Shown piece by piece: positions 10,959-23,317 of a stretch of DNA of 64,000 nt. Source of the stretch: Atherix ibis (lineage: Eukaryota > Arthropoda > Insecta > Diptera > Athericidae); the NCBI GenBank assembly GCA_958298945.1, contig OY282607.1, forward strand, positions 50,011,020 to 50,075,019, in the 5' to 3' direction. The notes below the pieces were generated by a model. It was not told the origin of the DNA. It worked only from the letters and a program-made list of their open reading frames with translations, and searched no databases. Positions within the stretch are counted from its first letter, which is position 1; every line of letters starts with the position of its first letter. Both the position numbers and the translations under genes were made by a program.

Positions 10959-12104
10959 ATTGGGTGATTTGTTTTGCTATTTGGCTATTCATGTTTTTAT
11001 TTTTGACAGATCATATATGACGCGTGATGTGTGTCATAGTCAAAAGTGCTCAGTTAGTATTGTCATTTTATCATGGAAAAACTTGCACCGAAACAGTGTT
11101 TTCAAATTATTGAATTTCCTTATCAACATTTGTTCTCTGTCAAAAATGTGATTCAACACAAAATTTTACAGTAATTAAGGCATCAAACTATACAGTACAC
11201 TATAAGACATAAAATCACCAACCCGTATGCGTGGAGTGCATACAGAGAAAAATATTGCTGCCGCAATCGTTCATAGAAATTGGGATTGTATTATTCGAAT
11301 ATAGATCTTAGTCTGATATAGTATAACATACAGCTCGTGCAGTAACTGAAGCCAAAGAACCTACCAAAGCGTCGAATTTTCGGTGAATGGGCTTTCGAAT
11401 AACTTGGGAAAAATCTGTTTTTTTACCACAAAATTGTGTTAAACGACGAGGCTCATTTCTGGTTGAATGAGCACGTGAATAAGCAAAATTATCGCATTTC
11501 GTCTGATGAACAACCACAGACAAAACAAGAACTACCATTGCATCCAGCAAAATAGGCACGGTTTGGTGCGGTTTATGGAGCGGTTGAATCATCGGTCCGT
11601 ATTTCTTTAAAAATGATACTGGCCGCAACGTTACCGTCAATGGAGCCCACTATTACTCTATGATTTCGAACTTTTTTTTCCCAAAATGCAAGAATTGCAT
11701 CTGGTCGATATGTGGTTTCAACAAGACGGAACTACATACTGCATAGCACGTGCAACAATGCCCATATTGTGAGATGAGTTCGGTGAGCAATTTTTACCGC
11801 ACCGGTGAGTTGACCTCATAGATCGTTCGATTTGACGCCTCTGGAAGTCACTTGTCTATGCCGATAAATCAGCGTTACTTGCAGTCACATTACAGTGTTA
11901 TTAAGAGATGCTCGAACAATTGGTTGAATATTAAGCATAAATCACAAAATATAGTTGTGGCCAATATTTCATAAAAGTATCTTAAAAACGAAAATGATAG
12001 GTATTGGTTTATTGACTCAAATAGAAGTTTTATATACTTTTGTAATTTTTATGTATTTTTTTTTGCAAATTTTTAAACCAAACGCTTAAAAAATCAACCA
12101 TTAT
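10959..12104 (+). mobile_element. DEAHF-type transposon, degraded but with both ends
   Basis: A decayed Tc1/mariner-superfamily element, related to but not the same family as those at 2.1 and 48 kb. Ends: TTGGGTGATTT near 10960 and its imperfect complement AAATCAACCATTATA near 12088-12103. The transposase can be followed in broken frames: MEKLAPKQCFQIIEF from ATG 11073, SAYREKYCCRNRS, a NIQLVQ piece, PKRRIFGEWAFE, then NDEAHFWLNEHVNKQNYRIS, GTVWCGLWSGGIIGPYFFKN, RNVTVNGAHYYSMISNFFF, DMWFQQDGTTYCIARATM. The second catalytic Asp (QQDG) is kept, the first (DEAHF) too, while the third region (DLTPLDYF in relatives) is deleted. At least six frameshifts or stops; inactive. Confidence 0.75.
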
Positions 12105-12106
12105 AT

Positions 12107-13459
12107 ACGTATAAATTACTAGTTTTTATAAATTATACTTTCATATTTAAAAATATATACACATAACTGTGAAAATTATTGATATTTAGAAAATTGCGTT
12201 AATTATACCACTAAATATTTCAAAGTACCATGGACCCATTAGGTTGTTCCCGATCCTTGAAAAACTATTTTAAATGCATTCATCTCATTTTTGAAGATGT
12301 CCGATTATTTTCTGATTGCAAATTTGATTTTTGATAAGCGAATCTTCTTCGAACACTTCACAATCCAATAATGTCATTATGTGGTTGATAAGCGAAAATA
12401 GGCCTTTTTGCATACCTTTATCGCCCTCACACATTATTTTAAAATCATACTTTTTCCAACGTTATTTTCAAATAGCAATTAATACTTAATATTTTGAAAT
12501 ATGTCCAATCTCAGCTAGTGTTTCCAAGACCAGCATTAATATAACTATGCTTCCTGGAATTTTATCAGAAAAATCTTCTTACTTAAAACGTGAACTCATA
12601 TATGAGATTGAAAGTCCTTAAACTGTACAAAATTGATATTCAAGAATAAACCTTCAAGCTTCAATATTGAACTGTATAGCTTTACTAAGAGTTCCTATTT
12701 CTATCGAACAATACCTTTTATACAAAATTTCGTTTCATAACGAAAATTAATTAATTATTTTTTTTGTACATGACTTAATTTTTTCTCGTTATAAAAAGTT
12801 TTATTCTTGAGTATCCCTCAGTTACCTTCTGTAGTATTGTGATGCCTGTAGTGTATACTGTAGTGCTTCGTTACACTGTAATCAATAATTTATTAAATTA
12901 TTATATCTTATTTGCTTTTGATCAAGTCAGATAAGAACTGAAATTTGTTATTTTTATTAAGTGAGTCTTAAGAGTATAAAAAATGAACCTTTAAATAAGT
13001 ACAGTTTTAAATAACCAAGATAGATTCAGTTTTTAGAAAATAATAAGTTTGCTGGTGTAAATAAATAAAAATAAAAATAAAGGAGTTGTACAAAAATATA
13101 TATTTTTAATAAAAAGTGAATCTTTCAATTAATACCATAACTATACTAAATTTGGTATTTATTGACTTCTTATATTTTGCTAAACCTTCCGCACAAAAAA
13201 GATGGTAAAATGAGTCGTAAGGTAGAAAAATACCGATGGGTGTTTATTGTTTTATCATTTATCTATCATAATAATTGCTTGTTATTATGTATCTAAAACA
13301 ATATACTTTTTATAACCTGCCATTCCTCAAATCTATTCATTAGATTAGTTTTGACAGCCGTTAACAGGATACAGGGATTGTGTATTTTATTGGTATGAAA
13401 AAAAGAATTCAGTAATATCTGAAACTAAAAACAAGCTTGAAAAGTTTAATACAGACAGC
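12107..13459. other. AT-rich spacer, no gene seen
   Basis: No supported gene or element. Short A/T-rich simple stretches occur near 13060-13090. Confidence 0.5.
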
Positions 13460-14280
13460 TCACCATTTGTGGTCGTCCGATCATAAATGATACTTAGCGT
13501 CCAGGACGTTCAATTTGGGTCGCCGCATAAATTAATTAAACCCCATGATATTGTTTATAACATATCTCAAACGAACATATCCGCAATATCTTACATGCAA
13601 TTTTGGATATGACAAGGCTATCGACAAGATGGCCGCCACGTTTCCTAGCACCAGAACACAAACGTGTTTGTGTAACGACTTCACTGGACCGTTTAGGCAT
13701 TTTTAAACATATTCCAAATTAATTTTTGCGTCGATTCATATCTGTTGATGAAAGATGAATTTACCTGTATAAACTAGTAGCTAAAGCTCAGTAAATATAA
13801 TGTACTTCTACTAACGAACATGCACCAAAGAAGACAAAAACGGTTCAATAGGCAGAAAAGGTTACAATTGCTGTTTTCTGGGACGACCTTCATCGAATAT
13901 CTTTAAAAACAGAAAACAGTAACAAGAAAGTATTATACAATATTATTAGACCAGTTTAATAATGAAATCAAAACAAAATAATCGCATTTGGCAATTGAAA
14001 AAGTTCTGGTCCATTATGACATCGGCAATTGCAACATAAAAATTAACTAGAATTACATTATGAAGTTCTTCTACACCCACAATTTTCTCCAGATTTACCT
14101 ACCTGTGGAAAGAAATTTGCTTCCAATTCTGAAATTAACATATAGCCGAAACTGCGCCTGGCTTGACAAATCGCACTATAAAAATGGTATAAAAAACTTG
14201 GACGAAGTGTATAGAGCTGATAGGAGACTATGTTGGAAAATAAATAATTTATTTTTTAATAAATTTATTCATTATTCCAA
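13460..14280 (+). mobile_element. Highly degraded mariner (DD34D type)
   Basis: Pieces of a mariner transposase are readable in shifting frames: RPGRSIWVAA near 13500, then RWPPRFLAPEHKRVCVTTS (the region that reads WVPRLLTPENK in the copy at 22 kb), FLRRFISVDER (first catalytic Asp, with the following Trp lost to a stop), KKTKTVQ and VTIAVFWDDLH. The C-terminal trace is YKNGIKNLDEVYRADRRLCWK at 14178-14240, corresponding to the family's last 20 residues. The second and third catalytic regions are mostly erased. No clean inverted ends were found. It is older than the other mariner copies in the window. Confidence 0.7.
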
Positions 14281-16160
14281 TTATCGCTGACTTATCATAT
14301 TGAATTGTTATAATATGGTATATTCCAGTTTAGATTATGGACGCATATTTGATTTGTTTTGTAATCTGAGATTATAGATTATATTAAATTGCTCTTAGTT
14401 TATTTAGCAAAAATTATTTTAAATATTAAATAGAAAAAAAAACTAATTTCTCTTAATTCACAAACAACTGACCATAGATATACTTTTTTTTTTTGTTTAA
14501 TTAAATAAAATTCCATTTTATATTTAATGCTTCAAGCTTAGTTTTATTTTATAATTCGACGAAATTATATAATTATTTGAATATTTGAGAAATTTATCGA
14601 TAAATTAGTTAAAATAGCTAGTACAATTGTATTTCATTTGGTAAGATACATGTTTCTATTTTAGACGAGTAAAGCTATTCAAGTGAATTTCTTGAATAGC
14701 TTTACTAATGATACTTGAATGGCTATCGATTGAATCTACCTACGTGAATTATTATCATATGAATAGAACAATTTCTGTTATGACTATGATTTCCTATAAA
14801 AATTATGGCGAAAAATGATGCAAATGAATATATTGACCTAGGAACGATTGAATCATTTTAGTTGTCCGGTGATTCATGTCAATTACAATGTATTGCAAAA
14901 AGCTCTCCCTCAATCGGTAAATACAGGCATATTCAACAGATTCATGTAAGAATTTTATGCAAATTCTTCATACAGCAACAGAGTTGAGGGATTATAACCA
15001 TCAGCATATCTGGAATATTCTCATGCCGAAATGAAAATTACTACTCCACTTAATGTTCTGATTATGCAACAAGGAACAAAACGGAGAACAGTAGCAGCGC
15101 ACATGGGTTAGTTGTTCATTTGTTGTTCGTATTCTAATTGTGTGCGATTTAATGCAAAAGAAACAATTTCTTACACGCAACTATTAACAAAACTATGCAA
15201 ATACCTTCCTTGAAGTATCAACACGAACTATGCCAACGAAAGTAACGGATTATTGAAATATTTACTAAAACATTCACAAAAGCAATTTCCTATTGCTCAC
15301 CTGATAATTTTAACGATTTTATTCTATTCACATTTATTTATGTTTCCTAGAGCACTCACTGTAATAACTGTTATTATTTCTTTTATTAAATAAATAAATC
15401 ATAAAATATTGATAAATACCAAATAAAATCTGATACTTCTATATTGAGGTATACGCAATAAAAGAAGAGTGGAAACGCTTCAATATTTTTACAGATTCGA
15501 CTAAAAATTCATTTGAATTGAAATTAAAATTGCACGTGCCTCAACTAATTTTATTACAGTCTGCACGAAATAAATGTCTCCATTCGATTAGGAGTTCTCA
15601 TATAATATGTCTCTTGGAATCTTCAAAGCTTATATTTTCCATGGTCAAGGCTTTACTGCTCTGATATATTATTTTATGGAATTGGTAACATGATTTTCGT
15701 TACGTTGTTTTCTATTTATACTCATAAAATTATCAATAATTCTTGGAAATGTAATTGCTAACAACATGATGCCGCAGTAAAATAATAAGTTCTCTGCTCT
15801 TATATAGTAAACGAGCTTATCATAACGTTTCTGTTCTATTAATAATAAATTGGAGCAAAGTATTTGACAACTTTTGATTACACGCGTACAATATTTCTAG
15901 CCTTTCAAGGACACAGACTATACACGTAGATTAAAGTAATCAATATCAAATAAGGGGTAATCACAGCTAAATAGTTAAAAGTGCTTGATTATACGAGTAT
16001 ATAGGGAAACTATTTACTCTATGTTATTTCCGGTGAATTAAATGTAACTTTAAAAGATTTTATTTAAGCCTATATTTGTGCTGGAGAAATATTTTATTGC
16101 ATTATGCTGCTCATTTCAGGAGAAGCTACAAATGCTTTTATTTTATGTTGTAAGGATTCT
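14281..16160. other. AT-rich spacer with one perfect palindrome
   Basis: No supported gene. The only structure noticed is the 16-base-arm palindrome at 14668-14706, listed separately. Confidence 0.5.
14668..14706. repeat. Perfect palindrome, 16-base arms, 7-base loop
   Basis: AGTAAAGCTATTCAAG at 14668-14683 is followed after seven bases by its exact complement at 14691-14706. No matching element ends were recognised around it. Confidence 0.9.
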
Positions 16161-17474
16161 GAGACAAGAGTTAGAGGGCATTAGGTAGTGCCATGACAAT
16201 GAGGTCGTTCGGTAACTTAATCTTACAAGTGGCTGCGCCTTGCCAGCTTACCTAACGAAACTGATTAATAGTTAGTTGGAAGAAGTAGTTAGAAGTGGTT
16301 TAATTTTATGGAAAATATTAGATACTTTTAGCAACTTAAAGAGAGGACTTCGGAAGGGATTTGCTGGGTCTAGTAACTCCATAATAAAATGGGTTCTATA
16401 AATCACTACTTAAATCTGATTTCGCCATTATCAAGTATAAATTGAAGAAATAGAGCATCGCCTCGTTCAGTTAGGCGTTAGCTAATCTGACTGCTTCTCT
16501 TTGTCTAGTCTAAAATTTACTATCAATCAAAATCTTCACCATGTTAAAAATGGAGTTGAATTGGTTGATGGTGTTTCTAATCTGCAGATTCCATCTCCCT
16601 CCTAACCAGTTGTTTTTGTGGAACTGGGATGGCTCCAAACGCGTACTTTCGTGGATCGCAGAGTTTGTCGTTTCTATGATGGCTTCATTTTCGCGCAGAA
16701 ACTTTATGTTTCTTTATAGAGCAGAAACTGGAAATTTGTAAATTTTTGGAAATGTTCTCTCCTCTCCTCGAACAACCACTACTTCAAAATATCGGAGTAG
16801 CCTCCTTAATTATTTTGAATAATACCTTGTTCCTACCAATTCAAAAAAAGAATGTGTACTCTACAAGGAATACTGTGTGTTATTGGTCCAAGGTACATAC
16901 ATACAGAAGAAGACGGAAGTGACAAGAGGTTTTTCATGAAGACTCCCTTGTCTCTAGGACGTTCCACTCTTAATTCGTTGTTCGAAAAGAAAGAAACCCA
17001 AGATGTTAAGAGTTCCTCAATGATGGAAGTAGAATCGATTACGACAAAGGATTCGATTTTTTGTAAATGGTAGTAGTAACATCATTCCAAGCTGTAAGCT
17101 TCACTTGTCTTACCACCTTCTTTTTGGGCACTTGTATGTCTCAACTGGAGAAAGTTTGTCGTACTAAAGAAATGGGAGTATTTCGTCCAGATACAGTTTC
17201 GTTCTTCGGTTAGTGTGGCAATTTCCTGTAAGCACCATAGCCCGTCTAAGTATGTTTACCACATTTTTGGTTCAGCGACAGTACGAAAGGCGAATCGTCA
17301 ACAGCTTAGACCAAAGCGCGTCTAAATTAACTATAGTTTGCCCGTACCTCCATGATGCATGGAAGTGGTTTAACAAAAATTTAATCGATGTCTATAAACG
17401 TAGTCATGGTAGACATTTGATCAATATTGGTTTTGAATCAAAGAAAATCTGTAGAGGAATCTCTACAGATTTTC
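16161..17474. other. Unidentified block, less AT-rich, coding-like
   Basis: This 1.3-kb block differs from its surroundings in being less AT-rich and in holding several open frames on both strands: plus 16852-17073, plus 17213-17509 and minus about 16835-17080. None of the translated stretches matches a family I recognise, and no frame runs through the block. It abuts the 3' end of the Jockey-like fragment at 17475, with a 14-base perfect palindrome (17443-17474) exactly at the junction. It could be a captured or retroposed gene, a decayed element or viral-derived sequence. I do not assign a function. Confidence 0.3.
17443..17474. repeat. Perfect palindrome at an element junction
   Basis: GAAAATCTGTAGAG at 17443-17456 and its exact complement at 17461-17474 enclose a four-base loop. 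The right arm ends where recognisable retrotransposon sequence (read on the minus strand) begins, so it marks a rearrangement junction. Confidence 0.85.
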
Positions 17475-19460
17475 CATATGTCCAAATAGGTTTTATAATT
17501 GTATTGTAGATTAGAAGTTTAGTTTTGATTGTTAGTTTCGAACGTTTGTCAAGTATTCTAAGAAGTTGTAGATAACGTCTGTTAGCTTCAACTCTTATTA
17601 GTCTAGTATGTGGCTTTCATGGTTATCTCTTCTCTAGGTAAACTCCCAAATAACGTACTTTATCATAATGTGGAATCATGTAACTATTAAGGTATAAGGA
17701 GGTAGGTTTTCCTTGACAAAGTGTGAAAGTAATGTGAGCACTCTTCTGTTATGGATATGGGATTGTAAATTGTTGGAAGCTATGTCAGGATTTGTATGGG
17801 TAGCAAATATAGCCGTATCATCTGCATAAGTAGCAATGATAGTATTAGGATCAACTGGGATGTCATGGGTATAAATATTATATAAGATGGGATCAAGGAT
17901 ACTGCCTTGTGGTACTCCGGCTAGAATAGGATATATTTCCGAGGATTCTGAGTTAATGATAACCTGGAAATGGCGTTGGGCGAGATATGAATTTGTGATA
18001 AGGTAGTATATTAAAGGAAGAAAGCTCTTGAGTTTCCAGAGCAGTCCAAGATACTATACACGATCAAAAGCTTAGGATATATCTTAAAATACTCCTGGGC
18101 AATACTCTTTCCTCTCAAGAGAGGATGCAATGTCATCAACAATGCGATGGCATTGCTGGATAGTTGATTGTTCAGAACGGAAGCCAAATTGATGATCAGG
18201 AATAATATTTTCATTAATTAGGACTGGATAGAGTCGTTTTAATAAGAGTTTTCAAAAATTTTACAAAGGATTGGTAAGAGGCTGATATTTCTATTTAAGA
18301 GGAAGGATAATTAATGGGTTTATTTGGTTTAGGAATCATTTTAATGACAGTATATTTCCAGAGTACGGAAAAATAGATTGTGCACAGGATAGAATTGAAA
18401 ATGTATGTATTTAAAAGTAAAGCTTTACGGGAAATTTGCTTCAGAATAGGAGCTTTTATTAGATCATAACCAGGAATTTTTCTTATTGGCAAGACGCAGA
18501 ATAGTAGATTTAATTTCCGATGGCCTAAAATTTTTGGGAGGAAGACTCATAGGAACTGGAAACATTAGTTCTTCGATAATTTTGTTAGTATGCAATTTGT
18601 GCATATAATTCTTACTGCTAGATTGTTGCTGTTGTGGTTGTTGTAATTGTGGCTGCTGATGTTGCTGTTGATGAAGTTCTTGTTGTTTTTATTATTGCTG
18701 TTCAATATTGGAGACTTCTGCCGCGACCGCAGCAAATGATATACCTTGCTGGACTGGTTGACTATTTATAATAGTTGGTTGTTTGGTTTTTGTACTCTTG
18801 ATATCTATAGCATTGCACTATATCTTTAATAATGTACGGTTCTTCCACTTTTATTTTGGAGAACATTAGTGTCTCGATATTGAATATGTCTTTGTTGTTG
18901 GGAGCCGGTTTCTTTACACTAGAAATACCAGCAACGCTATGTCCTAGTATCTCTAACTCACTTTTTATCTCTTCAACGGGTATAGTGTGATGCAGGTGAT
19001 GAATCACCACCTTATAGGCCTTTTATGCCTTAGGATGGTATGTATGAAACGCTTGTTTAGTTTCCTCGAGGAACTGGACAATGCTTCTATAAGCACCACC
19101 AGACTTAGCTTGTATTGCAAGCCCTTTTTTAGTACCAATACGTTTGGCAATGGCATGACCTAGCTCAATAAAATTAGTAATATTTGTGACGAAGATGGGT
19201 AGTGGCTTTATGCATTGTCGGTATTCGCTTGTGTAAGCGAATTTGCAATCGTCACACTGCTTGAAGTTTCGGACAATAGAGCAAATCTATTGCATGAACA
19301 TTTTCTGCTGGCACCGATGCTGGCACGTTTATTGCCTTCTTATTATTTTTGGACGCCAAACTCGTCCAACCGGATTTAAAAATTCGCTGCTGGCTTCTGA
19401 ATTTGTTTCCTCACCGGCAGACGATATTGACTTTATCGTTTATCGTCGACGTTCCTCGCT
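17475..19460 (-). mobile_element. Jockey-like retrotransposon, internally deleted (gag joined to RT)
   Basis: Read on the minus strand from 19460 down. First comes gag: a stretch ending LNPVGRVWRPK, then PIFVTNITNFIELGHAIAKR, GAYRSIVQFLEETKQAFHTY, and VVIHHLHHTIPVEEIK (18762-19010), then a zinc-knuckle remnant CYRYQEY in which a Cys is replaced by Tyr. A Gln-rich linker follows (plus strand 18610-18720). The endonuclease domain and the N-terminal RT are missing; the sequence jumps to the thumb-side text NKIIEELMFPVPM and then RT: PGYDLIKAPILKQ, IKMIPKPNKP, HQFGFRSEQSTIQQ, AFDRV, GVPQGSILDPILYN, TYADDTAIF, and a last trace YNTIIKPIWTYG at 17475-17509. Numerous stops and frameshifts. The YADD catalytic motif survives. 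Confidence 0.8.
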
Positions 19461-19463
19461 TAG

Positions 19464-19690
19464 TCAGTGACCATTGGGATAATTGAGCTTTGGTTTCCCC
19501 GTCAAACCAAAGTCAAAATAAAGCCATGATTCGTCACCAGATGTGACCCTCTGGAGCAAATTTGGGTCGTCGCGGACAGAGTCCAAGATCTCCTTAGCAA
19601 TGTTAATGCGATGCTGTTTTTGGTCGAAAATGGGCAAAAATTGAAGACGAGCCAAAACACGTGCAAGCAAAGCATCTGTCAAAAATTAAC
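19464..19690 (-). mobile_element. Mariner transposase fragment
   Basis: A 72-codon minus-strand frame reads LARVLARLQFLPIFDQKQ, RINIAKEILDSVRDDPNLL, and VTSGDESWLYFDFGLTGKP. The GDESW stretch is the region of the first catalytic Asp in mariner transposases of the GDEXW type, and FDQKQHRINIA corresponds to the part just after the WVPRLL-like motif. It is cut abruptly at 19464, where the gag end of the Jockey-like element starts. Either the retrotransposon or a deletion truncated it. It belongs to a lineage distinct from the VDETW copies elsewhere in the window. Confidence 0.7.
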
Positions 19691-22021
19691 TGAACATTCA
19701 AAATGGCCAAACTTGTCGGCATAAGTGAGAGACATGAGTACCAACATAACGCCAACATAACATAATACGAATTTGTAGTATGGATTGGCATTAACTCACT
19801 TATCTAAGCCGATGGATAATTTAAAATAAGCATAATTCGACTAACTACTAAAATTGAACCATCCTAGTTAGAGCAAATTATATGGTATAAAAAAAATGGT
19901 TTGTCAAACGTAGATAGGGTATATATTTGCACAATTATTCATCTTAGTTTTTATATAATTTCCATCATAGTTGTCGAATAATTTGTCTATTGGTGTTGTA
20001 ATTATATATTAAAATTATATTATTTAGTGTAAATACAATGCCACATATCTTAAACAATTTTACTAAATTTGCAGAAGTTTTTAAATAAACATTTCATATT
20101 TTTCAATTGCCGGTTTTTTATTTAAATTTAAAACAAAATCATTTTCTAACTACAAGGCTATTGTTGTAATTTTAAATTTACATTTGATAGTTGAAAAATG
20201 AAAATCTTAGCTCCATAAATACGGTTTTATAAATAAATAAATTTTAAATAAATCATATCCAAATCTTTTATATTTACGATTATTTCAGATCAATGTATAG
20301 TAGAGGCTAATACTCCATTGAATATTATAGTCTACATGCAATAAAAGTTCACTTATACAAATCCATACCTTTTTTGCTTAAATATTGGTGGGATATTATT
20401 TACTAATTATTACTTAAACATTTTATTTTCAATGCAATAATTTGAATCTTACTTATTTCGTTTTGTTCAAATTTTGTGACCATCGTACTAAATAAATAAA
20501 ACAGACTTTATTTACTAGTATTATTTTATTCTGTTTTTATTTTCTTTAAAAACACCAAATTCCAATTGAGATGGGAGAGTGAAAATAGAATGAGATTTTT
20601 TGTAAAATTTCGTAATAATAACATAAAATAACCATAAGAGAATGTCAACATCATCTGAATGCTGTGTGTGGCCGCTAGTCTAACTTGTGCTAAATATTTA
20701 ACGAAATCCACTCTAGATACTTAACAAGAATGGTAAAGTACTGAAGAACGAGTAGCAAACTATGAGTAGATGATACCTTCCACAAGTTTCACGGACTTGT
20801 GCGAGTAATCTGGATTATACTGACTGGCATTCGGGAGATTCTAGATGCTAGTGTACATCAAAAAAATGCACCAAGTGCTGCGCAAAGCAAGTATATTAAA
20901 AATAAATAAGAGAAGTATTAAACAGAACCATCTGAAGAGATGAGACTAGCCCTAGTACTCATAGTATTATGAATAGTAGAATACTAGACTCTTAACCTTT
21001 TTTTTGTGCAAACGAAGTTTTCCGTTGTATATTATTTTGGTAAAGAATAGAGAAGTTGAGAAGGATTTCTATCACGAATCCTTTTCGTTTCAACAGATAT
21101 GGACTAGTATGTCAGCCGCATTTTAATATATATTTTTAATACATATCTATTTATGTACACGTAAAGCATGCTGCGCTTTTCTTCACCTTTTACCACATTT
21201 TAATCTTTTTTCGCTTATCAGAAATGACAATAAAAATACACTAGTGTACATGAAAATTTTAAAACTAGTTCTCATATGAGTATAAATGTATGAAAAAAAG
21301 TCAGCACGAACAATATATGTAAAAATAGCCTTTTTTAAGTATCGTCACCATAAATGAAATAAAAACTGCACGTTCAACACTCCAAGAATTCTACTTAATT
21401 CTGAATATACTCGTACATAAGGTGATGTACATATTTTATTAAAATAATTTCACAATGATTACTGCATAATTATTTTAAATATGCACTAGTAGGTAGACTA
21501 ACGAAGTACTGCTAGAATTAATATGGTAGAGGACACAAATAGTTACGTGTTTGTATTATTATTGGACAAAGTTTTTAGAAAACATTTTCAGCATACTCAT
21601 TTGATAATTATCAAGATTTTTGTCCAAAGTCTCATTATGTAAATTTCTCATATGCAAAGGTTTATTTTCTCTTTTCAATACAATATACTTCCGTATGAGA
21701 TAGGATCAGAAAATTGGAAGTTAATTGGGCAGATTATTTTAAAAGTACTATTATTCTGATATAATTCATATTTCTTTTTTAATAAAAATTAGAAAAACTA
21801 ATTATGTTAAAAGCAGTAACCAATTTTTTTATATTTTTAAATTGTTTTTATACTCTTACTAGAAGTAGTATTAGTGAGCACATTAAACTAAATAAGAGCT
21901 TTAATGAAATGAGTGTGACATTAAAAACATAACTAATTAACATAACGTCAATCTATTTACAAATATTCCAATAATTTTTTGAGGCTGCCAAGCTGACCAA
22001 AAATTCTTCTTCGAATAGGTA
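19691..22021. other. AT-rich spacer, no gene seen
   Basis: No supported gene or element in this 2.3-kb stretch. Short open frames, such as minus 20526-20711, lack motifs. Confidence 0.5.
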
Positions 22022-22023
22022 TA

Positions 22024-23315
22024 CGAGGGTCATTCAACAAGTACTTAGCCTACAAAAGAAAAACGAAAATTTTGGAAAGGTGGCAATTTATTTTTCCACA
22101 TAATCTCCTTCAAGCTCGATACACTTGGCCCAGCGATGCTCTAACTTTTTTAACCCGTCCAAAAAATACATTTTCTCGAGAGAAGCAAAATAGGCCTCCG
22201 TGGCGACGATGACCTCCTCATTCGACCCAAATCTATTCCCGGCGAGTGATTTTTTCAGGTTTGGAAACAAAAAGTAGTCACAGGGGGCCAAATCTGGAGA
22301 GAACGGTGGATGGGGCAGCAATTCGTAGCGCAATTCGACCAATTTGGCCATGGCGACGGCGGAGGTGTAAGCCGGCGCATTGTCGTGGTGGAACAGCACT
22401 TTTTTCTTCGCAAAGCGGGGCCACTTTTTCTTCAATTCGACGTCAAATCGGCCCAATAAGTCAGCATAGTAGCGCCCCGTGATTGTTTTACCCTTCTCGA
22501 GGTAATCGATGTGGATCACACCTTGTGAATCCCAGAAAACGGTGGCCATCACCTTTCCGGCCGATCGAACAGTCTTCGCCTTCTTCGGAGCACGTTCGCC
22601 GGGTGAAGTCCACTGTTTCGACTGTTCCTTGGTCTCTGGTGTGTACCAGTGAATCCATGTTTCGTCGACGATCACGAAACGACGCAAGAACTCCGCTGGA
22701 TTGCGCTGAAACAGCGCCAAACACGTCACCGATGTGGTCTCACGGTTGCGCTTGTTTTCCGGTGTGAGCAAACGCGGCACCCATCGCGCCGACAGCTTTC
22801 TCATGCCCAGTTCTTCGTGGAGAATATGATGCAACGTTCCTATTGCGATGCCCACAGTCTCAGCTATCTCGTGAACCTTCAATCGACGGTCTGGCAACAC
22901 GAGATCGTGGACTTTTTTAACGTTTTCCTCCGTAGCAGCCGTTTTCGGGGCACCTGGGCGTGGCTCATCAAAAACCGACGTGCGGCCACGAACAAACTCG
23001 TTGAACCAATTCTTGACGGTCGCCATCGAAGGAGAAGAGTCACCATACACAGCATCCAAGCGATCTTTGATTTCGCTGCAAGTTTTCCCTTTAAAGAACA
23101 AGAATCTAATCACCAAACGATATTGTTCTTTTTCCATTTTTGTGCAACCGACCGACACGCTCGCTTTCAAAGGCTCTCAAAAAAAAACTAATGAAGGAAA
23201 TCGACTGAAACTTTGACAGTAGGCTACTTAAAAAATGTACTGCACGATGGTAAATTTCTTTTGTAGCAGCAGTTCCATCGGGCGGTGAGGCTAAGTACTT
23301 ATTGAATGACTCTCG
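22024..23315 (-). mobile_element. Mariner element, family I copy 2, structurally complete
   Basis: Inverted ends begin CGAGGGTCATTCAACAAG at 22024 and end TTATTGAATGACTCTCG at 23315; the two ends differ at two positions in 26. TA duplications flank it (22022-22023, 23316-23317). It carries the only uninterrupted transposase frame of any mariner in the window. It is a close relative of the copy at 2425-3737. The insertion site is ordinary AT-rich spacer. Confidence 0.95.
22088..23137 (-). CDS. Mariner transposase, intact frame (349 aa)
   Basis: DDE/D transposase that binds the inverted ends and moves the element at TA sites, acting in the nucleus. I start at ATG 23137 (MEKEQYRLVI); the frame stays open a further 11 codons upstream but only from a TTG. 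Length 349 is normal for the family (about 345). Residues 5-45 and 95-115 form the paired helix-turn-helix domains; WVPRLL at about 119-124 stands for the linker motif WVPHEL. Catalytic residues: D158 in VDETW, D252 in HHDNAP, D287 in PDLAPCDYF, with 34 residues between the last two (DD34D). Odd points against the sister copy: NAPAH is NAPAY and YSPDLA is FSPDLA. Whether these reduce activity cannot be told from sequence. It is the best candidate for a functional source in the window. Confidence 0.95.
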   Translation of the reverse strand: MEKEQYRLVIRFLFFKGKTCSEIKDRLDAVYGDSSPSMATVKNWFNEFVRGRTSVFDEPRPGAPKTAATEENVKKVHDLVLPDRRLKVHEIAETVGIAIGTLHHILHEELGMRKLSARWVPRLLTPENKRNRETTSVTCLALFQRNPAEFLRRFVIVDETWIHWYTPETKEQSKQWTSPGERAPKKAKTVRSAGKVMATVFWDSQGVIHIDYLEKGKTITGRYYADLLGRFDVELKKKWPRFAKKKVLFHHDNAPAYTSAVAMAKLVELRYELLPHPPFSPDLAPCDYFLFPNLKKSLAGNRFGSNEEVIVATEAYFASLEKMYFLDGLKKLEHRWAKCIELEGDYVEK

Positions 23316-23317
23316 TA

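Noticed and set aside
23138..23170. Eleven extra N-terminal residues on the intact mariner transposase
   Set aside because: They begin at a TTG codon; the first ATG (23137) matches the usual mariner start.
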